Assembly: GCA_903858815.1 (NCBI GenBank)
Contig: CAIOKE010000311.1
Span: 20,807 to 84,806 of the forward strand
Length of the DNA stretch: 64,000 nt
Direction: 5' to 3'
DNA from: an uncultured Planctomycetaceae bacterium
Lineage (GTDB): Bacteria; Planctomycetota; Planctomycetia; Planctomycetales; Planctomycetaceae
Of the stretch, positions 55,846-63,795 are shown in pieces. Each line of letters starts with the position of its first letter. Within the stretch, counting starts at the first letter, position 1. Under the pieces are notes generated by a model. It had not been told where the DNA came from and ran no database searches. It saw only the letters and a program-made list of their open reading frames with translations. The translations under genes were made by a program, and so were the position numbers.

Positions 55846-58056
55846 TCAGTCCACAAACACAAACTCGTTCGAATTCAACAACGCACGACACAGTTCCGCA
55901 ACCGCATGCCGTCGCTCAGATTCACCACGAGCCTCCAGAACTCTCTGCAGCAAGAGTCGTGCCGCTTCCCACTCATCCGCCGCCGGTTCTCGCAGAAGAA
56001 TTCGACGAAACGCACTCAAAATGACCGGGCCCTGCCACTCCGGAACTTCCGATTCCCCCGCCAGCAGCTCGCCCGATAACGCCTCCACACACGAGATCGT
56101 CTCCGGACTATTCAACAGCATAATCGCCTGCGGAGCCACTATGGTTTCGTCCCGACGAGCACACGAGGCCGCAGAATCCGGCAGATCAAACACCTGCAGA
56201 AATGGAATCGGCAGACAACGCTTCCGCACCAGATACACACTGCGCACTCGAGTTTCCCCGCCACGCTCCGCATACCAACCCTGCATCCGACCGTCGTCCT
56301 TACCCTCCTCAGCCTCCAGAATCGCCGGCTGAGCATGCCGCAGGTCCTCGGCAACTTCCGGCCACCGCGGAGCCCCCCCGGATGCAGCCTGCAACTGACC
56401 AGTCGCCTGCAACAGACAATCCCTCAACGTCTCCGCATCCATCCGCCGCAGTGTCTGACGCCCCCACAACACATTCTCCGCATCCGCAACTCCAGTACCC
56501 GCCACGTCCACCACACGCCGATACGCCAATGATGTCAACATCAATCGATGCATCCGCTTCACAGACCAGCCACCACGCACAAAATCCTGCGCCAACCAGT
56601 CCAGCAAATCCTGCTGCTCAGGACGAGCTCCCGTGTGGCCGAAATCATTGGCCGTTGAGACCAGCCCCACACCAAAATGCTGCTGCCACAGTCGATTCAC
56701 CAGCACCCGCGCTGTCCAGGGATTCTCCGCCGAAACGATCCACTCAGCCAATGCCAGACGACGACCACTGCCGCCGGCTGCCGATCGCCCAATCACCGCA
56801 TCTCCCGGCCAGTACAGCGCCGGAAATCCCGGCTGGACCTCGGCCCCCGGAGCACCCACATCTCCCTGACTCAGTACACACGTCGCAGGAATCGAATCCA
56901 CACTGTCCCGTACGCCCAGCGCCCGATCATACGATCGCAACCGACCTCGCAACGTCGAAACTTGCCCCTCCAACTCCCCCCGCTCCGACTCCGACAGTCC
57001 ATCAGACTTCAGTCGCGTCTCAAGCGCATTGATTTCAGTAGCCACAGGAGCATTCGCAGAATCAATCTCCTGCCGCTCAGCCATCGTCGAAACCGTCAGC
57101 TGATCCGCATACTTCAACGATGCAAAAAATGCCCGCAGACGATAATGATCCGCCTGAGTCAACGGGTCATACTTGTGGTCATGACACTGACAACACGACA
57201 TCGTAAGTCCCAGAAATGCGGCCGCCGTCGTGTTCGTCAGATCCGCCTGCAACTCAGCCTGCAGACGAGCCTCCTCCTGAAAAATCGCTGCCGTACTGTC
57301 CCACTGCCCCAGACGCAGATATCCCGTCGCCAGCAACGCATCCCGATCCTGCTCAGTCTGCGGATCTCCAGCGACCAACTCATCACCCGCCAGCTGCTCA
57401 CGCACAAACTGATCAAACGGCTTATCCGCATTGAACGCGCGAATCACATAGTCCCGATACTTCCACATCGTCGGACGGAACTCGTCCCGCTCATAACCGT
57501 TTGTGTCAGCATATCGCACCACATCCAGCCACAGCCGAGCCTGACGCTCGCCGTAAGCCGGCGATGCCAGCAGACGATCCACCTGCCGCTCCCACGCACC
57601 GGGCTGAGTATCCCCAACAAATACATCCAGCTCAGCTGACGTCGGCAACAGACCCGTCAAATCCAGAGTCACCCGCCGCAACAGAACCCGACGGTCCGCC
57701 TCTCCCGATGCCACCACCCCCGCCGCCTCCAGTTTCCGCTGCAGAAATGCGTCAATCGCATTCCCATCAGCAGGTATCGACGAAGGTACGTCCACTGCAC
57801 GAGGCACTTGCAGTGACCACAATGCCAGACGCTCATCCCCAAAGGCCACACGCACCGGATTACGCGAGTCCTCCCACGCACTCCCGATCGGCCTCGCGTC
57901 ACTCTCTGCAGATCCCACTCGCTCGTCATCCGCGAAGCCCGGAACCACGGCAGAACACACGACCACAGTACCTGCCCACAGCAGCAGCCCACAAGGCCAC
58001 TGCCGACACAGCTGCACGACACAACTCGGCACGCACTGCTGGAATCGTCGCAACAT
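55846..58056 (-). CDS. DUF1549/DUF1553 (PSCyt2-PSD1) secreted cytochrome-like protein
   Basis: 736 residues from the ATG at 58056 (GAGGTGG upstream). A signal segment (PCGLLLWAGTVVVCSAVV) is followed by the DUF1549 domain (IDAFLQRKLEAAGV...RVTLDLTGLLPT...RLWLDVVRYADTNGYERDEFR) and a CxxCH site (CCQCHDHKYDP). After a coiled coil (ETRLKSDGLSESERGELEGQ) comes the DUF1553 domain (LAEWIVSAENPWTARVLVNRLWQQHFG, ending LCRALLNSNEFVFVD). The N-terminal PSCyt1 cytochrome domain often fused in this family is absent, and no DUF1501 partner gene follows. The exact redox role is unknown. It lies 7 bp after the amidohydrolase gene, so the two are probably co-transcribed. Confidence 0.92.
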   Translation of the reverse strand: MLRRFQQCVPSCVVQLCRQWPCGLLLWAGTVVVCSAVVPGFADDERVGSAESDARPIGSAWEDSRNPVRVAFGDERLALWSLQVPRAVDVPSSIPADGNAIDAFLQRKLEAAGVVASGEADRRVLLRRVTLDLTGLLPTSAELDVFVGDTQPGAWERQVDRLLASPAYGERQARLWLDVVRYADTNGYERDEFRPTMWKYRDYVIRAFNADKPFDQFVREQLAGDELVAGDPQTEQDRDALLATGYLRLGQWDSTAAIFQEEARLQAELQADLTNTTAAAFLGLTMSCCQCHDHKYDPLTQADHYRLRAFFASLKYADQLTVSTMAERQEIDSANAPVATEINALETRLKSDGLSESERGELEGQVSTLRGRLRSYDRALGVRDSVDSIPATCVLSQGDVGAPGAEVQPGFPALYWPGDAVIGRSAAGGSGRRLALAEWIVSAENPWTARVLVNRLWQQHFGVGLVSTANDFGHTGARPEQQDLLDWLAQDFVRGGWSVKRMHRLMLTSLAYRRVVDVAGTGVADAENVLWGRQTLRRMDAETLRDCLLQATGQLQAASGGAPRWPEVAEDLRHAQPAILEAEEGKDDGRMQGWYAERGGETRVRSVYLVRKRCLPIPFLQVFDLPDSAASCARRDETIVAPQAIMLLNSPETISCVEALSGELLAGESEVPEWQGPVILSAFRRILLREPAADEWEAARLLLQRVLEARGESERRHAVAELCRALLNSNEFVFVD

Positions 58057-58063
58057 CGCCACC

Positions 58064-59029
58064 TCACACAAAGAAGAAAGTGGTTTCAGCTGTCGTACGC
58101 ATCAGCTTCACCCGGTCAGCTTCCTTCACGAAGTCCAGCCGATCACGCACCAGCGCCACCGAAGCTTCATAGGAATTCGGCTCCGTCAGCTGATACGGTG
58201 AATCACTCGCCCACATCAGACGATCCGGTCCATACGCCTCAAACAAGCGACGAATCATCGGACGCAGCTCGTCATGCGGCGGTTGCTTCTTTCCCAGAGC
58301 ATAATACGCCGAAATCTTCACCCGCACACGCGGATGCTTCGCCAGACTGCACAACGCCGAAACCTCCGCGTCCTGAATCTCACCCGTCATGCCCACTCGA
58401 GCAAAATGGTCAATCACAACGGGCGTCTGAGCATACTTGTGACACCAACGACCGACGGACTCAAGATCCCCGGGATTGATCAGACAACACATGTTCTGAC
58501 CAGTCTCGGCACCCGTCTTCCACATTAACTCCATTCCCGCACCCTGCAGCCAGTCCGGACGGTCCGGCCTCGGACCAATGCGGAATCCCGTGACGCCCGT
58601 CTGCAGCATCGACTTCATCAGCACATCCACGTGCGGTCGATGCTCATCAATCTGACCAACGATCCGAAACAACTTCGGACGACGCTTCCACGCATCCACC
58701 AGATACGAATTGTCAAACCCGTGATAAGGATGATGCTGAATCAACACCACTCGACCAACACCGTGTGGCCGAGCTGTCGCCAGCAACTCATCATCCGTGA
58801 AACTGCGCGGTGCCAGAACATCCACCTGCTGGCCGTCCCGCAGCGGATACTTCGCCAGATCCGTCGTCCAGATGTGCGAATGTGCGTCAATCCACGGAGT
58901 CTTCTGCAGGTCAACCTCGTCTGCCGCCTCGACAACACCCGTCGACAGACCAGCAATCATCGCTCCCGCAACCGCTCCCGCTCCCATCGACAGCAACTCC
59001 CTCCGCCCCATCATCGATTCACTGCGCAT
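58064..59029 (-). CDS. Tat-exported amidohydrolase (amidohydrolase 2 / TIM-barrel family)
   Basis: About 321 residues. A Tat-type leader (GRRELLSMGAGAVAGAMIAG) ends near VVEAAD. The metal-dependent TIM barrel follows: IDAHSHIW with the HxH metal site (about 49-51), IQHHPYHG, FRIGPRPDRP, the His in VVIDHFARVG, and the late Asp in LMWASDSPYQLT. This is the amidohydrolase 2 group (2-pyrone-4,6-dicarboxylate lactonase-like), so hydrolysis of a lactone or decarboxylation of a ring acid is plausible; the substrate is not known. An 11-base G tract lies directly upstream of the start region. It is followed closely by the DUF1549 gene. Confidence 0.88.
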   Translation of the reverse strand: MRSESMMGRRELLSMGAGAVAGAMIAGLSTGVVEAADEVDLQKTPWIDAHSHIWTTDLAKYPLRDGQQVDVLAPRSFTDDELLATARPHGVGRVVLIQHHPYHGFDNSYLVDAWKRRPKLFRIVGQIDEHRPHVDVLMKSMLQTGVTGFRIGPRPDRPDWLQGAGMELMWKTGAETGQNMCCLINPGDLESVGRWCHKYAQTPVVIDHFARVGMTGEIQDAEVSALCSLAKHPRVRVKISAYYALGKKQPPHDELRPMIRRLFEAYGPDRLMWASDSPYQLTEPNSYEASVALVRDRLDFVKEADRVKLMRTTAETTFFFV

Positions 59030-59281
59030 CACTCCGCCCCCCCCCCCTCAAAGACACGACCCAACCCGGCCCGGGACCAACCACCCACCCACACTCTAAG
59101 CAATCCTGCATTGAACCTCCAGTCGATTCCCAATCCGCAGTTAACGAAATGCTCGACAATCCAGTTCCCCCCCGATAACGTGCCGCTTGAGCCACCAACC
59201 TCCTCAACCACAGCACACATATCTCAGCCGCCCTCTCCACCTCCACCCACCCTCCAGCATCACTCTTCTCAGGCCAACCTG

Positions 59282-60607
59282 ATGAGCATCCTGTCTCGCC
59301 AGTCCACCGTGGCCGGACCCGCTTTTAACCGCTGGCTCGTACCACCCGCCGCCATCTCCGTACACATGTGCATCGGCCAGGTCTACGGGTTCAGCGTCTT
59401 CAACGTCCCGCTCACCCAATCCCCGGCCGGCTGGACCATCCCTCAGGTTGGTTGGGTCTACTCCATCGCACTCGCCATGCTGGGACTGTCCGCCGCCATC
59501 TTCGGCAAGTGGGTCGAACGCAGCGGTCCCCGTAAAACCATGGTCACCAGCTGCCTCTGCTTCTGCGGTGGACTCCTCATCTCCGCCGTCGCTGTCAAAC
59601 TGCAGAACCTCTGGCTGCTGTATCTGGGCTACGGAGTCATCGGTGGAATCGGACTTGGACTCGGCTACATCTCGCCCGTCTCCACACTGATGAAATGGTT
59701 CCCCGATCGACCTGGCATGGCTTCCGGTATGGCCATCATGGGGTTCGGTGGCGGTGCGCTGATCGGTGCTCCCCTCGGAGTCCGTCTGATGGAACTGTTT
59801 CGCACACCAGCTTCCACCGGAGTCGCTCCGGCATTTGCCGCAATGGCCGGCCTCTACGCCGTCTGCATGCTGTTCGGAGCCGCACTTATCCGAGTCCCGG
59901 CAGACGACTGGAAACCGCCGGCACACTCGCTCAATCCCACCAGCACTCAATCCACTCACACCTCGTATGTCACAGCAGACCAGGCGTGGAAAACACCCCA
60001 GTTCTGGTACCTCTGGATCGTCCTCTGCATGAACGTCAGTGCCGGCATCGGAATCCTCGGGCAGGCCTCCAAAATGTGCTCGGATATGTTCGGAGTCAGC
60101 GCGGCTGTCGGTGGAGGCTTTGCGGGACTGCTCAGTATCTTCAATATGGGTGGACGCTTCTTCTGGTCGTCCATCTCAGACCGAACCGGTCGCCGCACCG
60201 TCTACTGCATCTACTTCCTGCTCGCTGCTGTCCTCTACAGCCTTGTCCCATACACGCAGCACATCCAGAATCGCACTCTGTTCGTGGCTGTCACAGCCGT
60301 CATCATCTCAATGTACGGCGGGGGCTTCGCCACCATTCCAGCCTATCTACGCGACCTCTTCGGAACAGGGCAGGTCGGCGCCATCCACGGGCGGTTGATC
60401 ACATCCTGGTCCGTCGCCGCAATCGTCGGCCCCAGCCTCGTCAACTACATCTCCACCGCACAGATCGCAGCCGGTACCCCCAAAGCCGAAGCCTGGAATT
60501 CCACCATGTACCTCATGTCCGGACTACTGCTGGTCGGTCTCGTCGCCAACCTGCTGATACGCCCCGTCGCTCACCGCCACTTCCTCAGCACAACTGACAG
60601 CAAATGA
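59282..60607 (+). CDS. MFS transporter, oxalate/formate antiporter (OFA) type
   Basis: 441 residues from the ATG at 59282; the open frame extends to 58631 but that part overlaps the divergent amidohydrolase and is not membrane-like. Twelve membrane segments are predicted. OFA-type features include the start RWLVPPAAISVHMCIGQVYGFSVF, GKWVERSGPRKT between helices 2 and 3, GLGYISPVSTLMKWFPDRPGMASG, and the second-half loop SDRTGRRTVYC. It probably carries a small carboxylate, but OFA proteins vary widely in substrate. It overlaps the next small gene by four bases (ATGA), which supports a two-subunit unit. Confidence 0.9.
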   Translation: MSILSRQSTVAGPAFNRWLVPPAAISVHMCIGQVYGFSVFNVPLTQSPAGWTIPQVGWVYSIALAMLGLSAAIFGKWVERSGPRKTMVTSCLCFCGGLLISAVAVKLQNLWLLYLGYGVIGGIGLGLGYISPVSTLMKWFPDRPGMASGMAIMGFGGGALIGAPLGVRLMELFRTPASTGVAPAFAAMAGLYAVCMLFGAALIRVPADDWKPPAHSLNPTSTQSTHTSYVTADQAWKTPQFWYLWIVLCMNVSAGIGILGQASKMCSDMFGVSAAVGGGFAGLLSIFNMGGRFFWSSISDRTGRRTVYCIYFLLAAVLYSLVPYTQHIQNRTLFVAVTAVIISMYGGGFATIPAYLRDLFGTGQVGAIHGRLITSWSVAAIVGPSLVNYISTAQIAAGTPKAEAWNSTMYLMSGLLLVGLVANLLIRPVAHRHFLSTTDSK

Positions 60608-60765
60608 ACACAACTCGACAGAACTGCCTGCTGATCCTGGCGTGGACCATCGTAATTGTGCCACTCAGCTGGGGAGTCTGGCAGTCCATCCAGAAATCCC
60701 TGCCACTGCTCAGTCAGTCCGAACCCGGCAGGCCTGACAACACCTCCACCCGGAATTCGCCGTAA
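60604..60765 (+). CDS. Small single-helix protein, MFS transporter small-subunit type
   Basis: This 53-residue gene is too short for the ORF track. It starts at an ATG that overlaps the transporter stop (ATGA) and ends at TAA 60763-60765. It has one predicted helix (LLILAWTIVIVPLSWGVWQS) with the PLSWGVWQS pattern that I associate with the short proteins encoded after OFA-type MFS transporters and annotated as MFS transporter small subunit. The tail is polar and variable. Role in transporter assembly or stability is inferred. Confidence 0.75.
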   Translation: MNTTRQNCLLILAWTIVIVPLSWGVWQSIQKSLPLLSQSEPGRPDNTSTRNSP

Positions 60766-60804
60766 GCAGAAACGGCAATCGCCCACAGCCTGCAGATCCT
60801 GATA

Positions 60805-61209
60805 CTAAACACCGAACGCAGCCACCATCTCCGGGGGCACACGAGCAATCTGGTGAGTCGCGAAGATCACGAAGGCCCACTGAGTTTCTGCGCGTATCAG
60901 AGGACTGCTGTCACCCACACGGAATACTTCGTACCGGCGACCGGATGTGACACGCTTCATCTCTGAAACCCACGTCCGCACCACCAGCCGATCACCGGCA
61001 AATGCCGGCGCCAGATACTCGATAAAGTGCGAACGCACCACCCAGCCACGACCCAGTGCTCGATAGGCGTCAGGACTCCAGCCCACAGCCGTTGAATGCG
61101 CCACCGCAGCGTCCAGCAGCCAGCGCAGATAGACCAGATTGTTGACGTGCCCCACACTGTCAAGATCGTCGGGCAGCACCTGCAGCTCATACTCAAACAC
61201 TGCTGCCAC
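60805..61209 (-). CDS. Acyl-CoA thioesterase, 4HBT family
   Basis: 134 residues from GTG 61209, which has GGGGACGG upstream and overlaps the DedA stop; GTG 61200 is also possible, and the ORF-track start at 61329 is rejected. It is a hot-dog fold: the catalytic region LPDDLDSVGHVNNLVYLRWL (Asp before GHVNN) and the strand RSHFIEYLAPAFAGDRLVVRTWV are typical of 4-hydroxybenzoyl-CoA-type thioesterases. It probably hydrolyses short or aromatic acyl-CoA, or acyl-ACP. Overlap with dedA suggests co-translation. Confidence 0.88.
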   Translation of the reverse strand: MAAVFEYELQVLPDDLDSVGHVNNLVYLRWLLDAAVAHSTAVGWSPDAYRALGRGWVVRSHFIEYLAPAFAGDRLVVRTWVSEMKRVTSGRRYEVFRVGDSSPLIRAETQWAFVIFATHQIARVPPEMVAAFGV

Positions 61210-61906
61210 TGTCCGTCCCCTGATTTCCCTGAGCCAACTCGGACTGCTGCCGTTCCAGACGCCCCTCACGCACCGCTGACACCCACTCAAACACCACCGG
61301 CAGCAATGACACCACCACAATCCCCACAATCACATACTCAAAGTTCTTCTTCACAAATTCCAGATGACCAAAGTAAAAACCAGCCAGCAGAAAACCACCC
61401 ACCCAGCACAACCCACCCGTCAGATTAAACATCCAGAATCGCCACAGATTCATCTGCCCCACACCAGCAACAAACGGAGCAAAAGTGCGCAGGATCGGAG
61501 CAAACCGAGCGAGAAAAATGGCCTTCCCACCATGCTTCACATAAAACCGCTGCGCCTTCAGCAGATGATCCCGATTCAATAACCACGAATCCTCACGCGA
61601 AAACACCTTCGGACCAATCCAGCGACCAATCCCGTAATTCACCGCATCACCCACCACACCCGCCACAAACAGCAACACAAACATCAGCCACGGATTCAGC
61701 CCGGAATCCTCGTTCGCCATCAATGCGCCAACCGCAAACAACAGCGAATCACCAGGCAGAAACGGCAGAATAATCAGACCCGTTTCTGCAAAAATAATCC
61801 CGAACAGCAGCGCGTACATCCACAGCCCCCACTCGGCTGCCAGCCGCGCAAGGTGCTCGTCCATGTGCCGCACCGTATCCAGCACCGTCCACAAAAACTG
61901 CACCAT
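61193..61906 (-). CDS. DedA family membrane protein (VTT/SNARE-associated domain)
   Basis: 237 residues from the ATG at 61906, with AGAGGTGG upstream. The family core is clear: FAETGLIILPFLPGDSLLF near residue 45, GDAVNYGIGRWIG, then the re-entrant motif FLARFAPILRTFAPFVAGVG and a late FNLTGGLCWVGGFLLAGFYFG. DedA proteins are inner-membrane transporters, some shown to flip polyprenyl phosphate or phospholipids, so a lipid-flipping role is likely. The C-terminal tail is short, charged and disordered. Confidence 0.92.
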   Translation of the reverse strand: MVQFLWTVLDTVRHMDEHLARLAAEWGLWMYALLFGIIFAETGLIILPFLPGDSLLFAVGALMANEDSGLNPWLMFVLLFVAGVVGDAVNYGIGRWIGPKVFSREDSWLLNRDHLLKAQRFYVKHGGKAIFLARFAPILRTFAPFVAGVGQMNLWRFWMFNLTGGLCWVGGFLLAGFYFGHLEFVKKNFEYVIVGIVVVSLLPVVFEWVSAVREGRLERQQSELAQGNQGTDSGSSV

Positions 61907-62033
61907 GTGTACCACCTCTCCTGCTTCCGCACCCCGATCGCCAGACGCCCTGCATTGAACTGCCGAATTCCAGTTGAAGGAAGAGCATTCCAGCGGAAAT
62001 CCTCAGTTTCCAATGCAGACTCCAAATGCGAAA

Positions 62034-62054
62034 CGGCCGGGATCCCTCCCGGCC
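62034..62054 (-). terminator. Possible terminator after the secreted protein gene
   Basis: CGGCCGGGA and TCCCGGCCG form a perfect 9-bp stem with a 3-nt loop, followed on the minus strand by TTTCGCATTT. It lies 114 bp past the stop at 62168. The T run is broken, so it is a moderate candidate. Confidence 0.5.
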
Positions 62055-62167
62055 GCTTCCTCGTCTCAACTTCTGTCCGTGGCGTGTCCGAACATCTGCG
62101 TCCCTGCAGGCACGCGTCCCTGCCGCGTCAGCGGCGTCCCCCCGGCAGATGCCGGACCCTTCCTGAT

Positions 62168-63112
62168 TCAGTGCGTCGTGTAAATCGACGGATCATCGAT
62201 GATGATCGGAGTCGACCACGTCTGACCGTCGTTCGTATTGCAGGAATTAAAGAAATGAGTCGCGAAGTGCTCGGCCACGTAACCATACGGAGTCCCCGAA
62301 TGCAGCAGGTCCGATGCAGTCAGATTCCCCACGCCCTGTCGACCATAGAAGTGCACCCGACCGTCACCGCTCACCGACATCCCCAAAGTCCACCAGCCCG
62401 GTGACAACCTGATGCTCCGCATCTCATGTCCCAGATTGTTGCCGCGAATAATCAGGTACGCCTCGTCCTCCTTGTAGCGACCGTCGTGAGCACTGTGGAA
62501 CTCAATGAAATACCCTGGCCAGTAGTCTTCCTGCTTCTGCACGGTCTTCGTGAAAAAGAACTTCTTCTCCTTCTCACTGATCGTTGTCTTCAGGTCAATC
62601 CGGTAACCGAAATGTGAACCCGACCGATCCTCCCAGCGATCAAAAGGCGGCAGGTAAACGCGAGTCACACAGCTGGGATTGCGACTGACCGATATCATCC
62701 CGATCCGGGACGAACAGGCCATAATCAGGTCGTCCTGCTCCATCTGAAAACTATTCAGACCAGGCACGCCGGAATTCAACGTCTGGATCTTCAGAGCACC
62801 CTTGCTGCCAGCCAGTCCGCCAGCCGGAGTCTCCACGCGAACGATATGGTCCGGCATCCCCCGCTTCGGACTCTCAAACCAACGACGATTCGTCGAAACC
62901 CCCAGCGGAGATCGCACCTGCTCGTCCTGCTCACGACTGGCCTTGGCACCGTTCTGCACCCACTTCCACTTCTCATCCTCGAAGTCGTCGCCCACCTGAC
63001 TCAGCTTCACGCCGGTCCCAGGAACCACCTGAGCTTCCACCGTCGAATAAAACAGAGGAATCGCCAGTACAAAACACAGACCCTGCCATCCTGATCCAAA
63101 CAGCGACTTCAT
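62168..63112 (-). CDS. Secreted protein of unknown function
   Basis: 314 residues from the ATG at 63112, with GGGAG 10 nt upstream. A signal peptide (LCFVLAIPLFYSTVEA) is followed by a region with alternating short strands (LKIQTLNSGVPGLNSF, CVTRVYLPPFDRW, FGYRIDLKTTISEKEKKFF, YFIEFHSAHDG, WWTLGMSVSGDGRVHFYG), consistent with a jelly-roll or concanavalin-like fold. Few cysteines and no catalytic motif are seen. I do not recognise a characterised family, though similar secreted proteins are common in planctomycetes. A glycan-binding role would fit the fold but is speculation. It stands alone, divergent from the tRNA gene. Confidence 0.7.
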   Translation of the reverse strand: MKSLFGSGWQGLCFVLAIPLFYSTVEAQVVPGTGVKLSQVGDDFEDEKWKWVQNGAKASREQDEQVRSPLGVSTNRRWFESPKRGMPDHIVRVETPAGGLAGSKGALKIQTLNSGVPGLNSFQMEQDDLIMACSSRIGMISVSRNPSCVTRVYLPPFDRWEDRSGSHFGYRIDLKTTISEKEKKFFFTKTVQKQEDYWPGYFIEFHSAHDGRYKEDEAYLIIRGNNLGHEMRSIRLSPGWWTLGMSVSGDGRVHFYGRQGVGNLTASDLLHSGTPYGYVAEHFATHFFNSCNTNDGQTWSTPIIIDDPSIYTTH

Positions 63113-63369
63113 GTCGTTGCCGCTCCCTCGGAAACTGCAGTGGAATACCCCACCACCGATTCCTGCTGCCTTGCTTCAATTCCAAAACCAACCCACATCC
63201 TTCTATCGGCCAGCCGTTTTTCCCCCGTCAAGCAGATTCCCACACCCACCACACCGAATTGCCCGAATCCCGGCCACAACAAACAGAATCCCGCAGATCC
63301 CGCACAAATCCCCCACTTTCCGGCCCGTCACCGCTCCCAGTCTCAGTCCAGAAAATCCCTGCAGTTCGG

Positions 63370-63398
63370 TTGCCGCAACGCCGATCCCCGGTTATATT
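63370..63398 (+). promoter_or_regulatory. Sigma70-type promoter of tRNA-Leu
   Basis: TTGCCG and TATATT are separated by exactly 17 nt, and the -10 ends 14 bp before the tRNA. This is a well-placed housekeeping promoter. Confidence 0.75.
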
Positions 63399-63412
63399 CC
63401 TTCGCTCGCAAC

Positions 63413-63498
63413 GCGCAAGTGGCGAAATTGGCAGACGCGCTAGCTTCAGGAGCTAGTGGGAGTTATATCCCATGCAGGTTCAAGTCCTGTCTTGCGCA
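63413..63498 (+). tRNA. tRNA-Leu (anticodon CAG)
   Basis: 86 nt with a 7-bp acceptor stem GCGCAAG/CTTGCGC and discriminator A, a D-arm region (TGGCGAAATTGGCAGAC), an anticodon stem CTAGC/GCTAG around the loop TTCAGGA, the long variable arm expected of tRNA-Leu (TGGGAGTTATATCCCA), and a T arm CAGGTTCAAGTCCTG. The CCA end is not encoded. Confidence 0.96.
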
Positions 63499-63592
63499 AT
63501 CAGGGTAGTGTCGTAGAGAATGATGCGAACAACGGCGTCAAACGCTTGAAACGCTATCTGGACACGGCTCATGCCGTCTACCTGTGATGTTC

Positions 63593-63623
63593 AAAAAACC
63601 ACACCATACGGTGTGGTTTTTTT
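63593..63623 (+). terminator. Rho-independent terminator after tRNA-Leu
   Basis: AACCACACC and GGTGTGGTT pair around ATAC and are followed by seven T. It lies about 95 bp past the tRNA. A runs on the other side make it potentially bidirectional. No gene is visible between it and the tRNA. Confidence 0.85.
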
Positions 63624-63795
63624 ATGCCCAAAGCGAAATCCGGTCAGTACCCGCAAACTGCATGGCCACAGCAGTTTACAAAGATTCCCGCACGCAAAAC
63701 CAGGATAGCCGGAACGAATTGTCCGCAAGCGTTCAGCGTCCGCGGCCGCACCTCGTGTGGCTCAAGGATCGCCTGCCACCCACGGCCCCCACCCC

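Noticed and set aside
58631-59281. N-terminal extension of the MFS transporter ORF
   Set aside because: This part overlaps the divergent amidohydrolase and is polar and low-complexity; the transporter starts at 59282.
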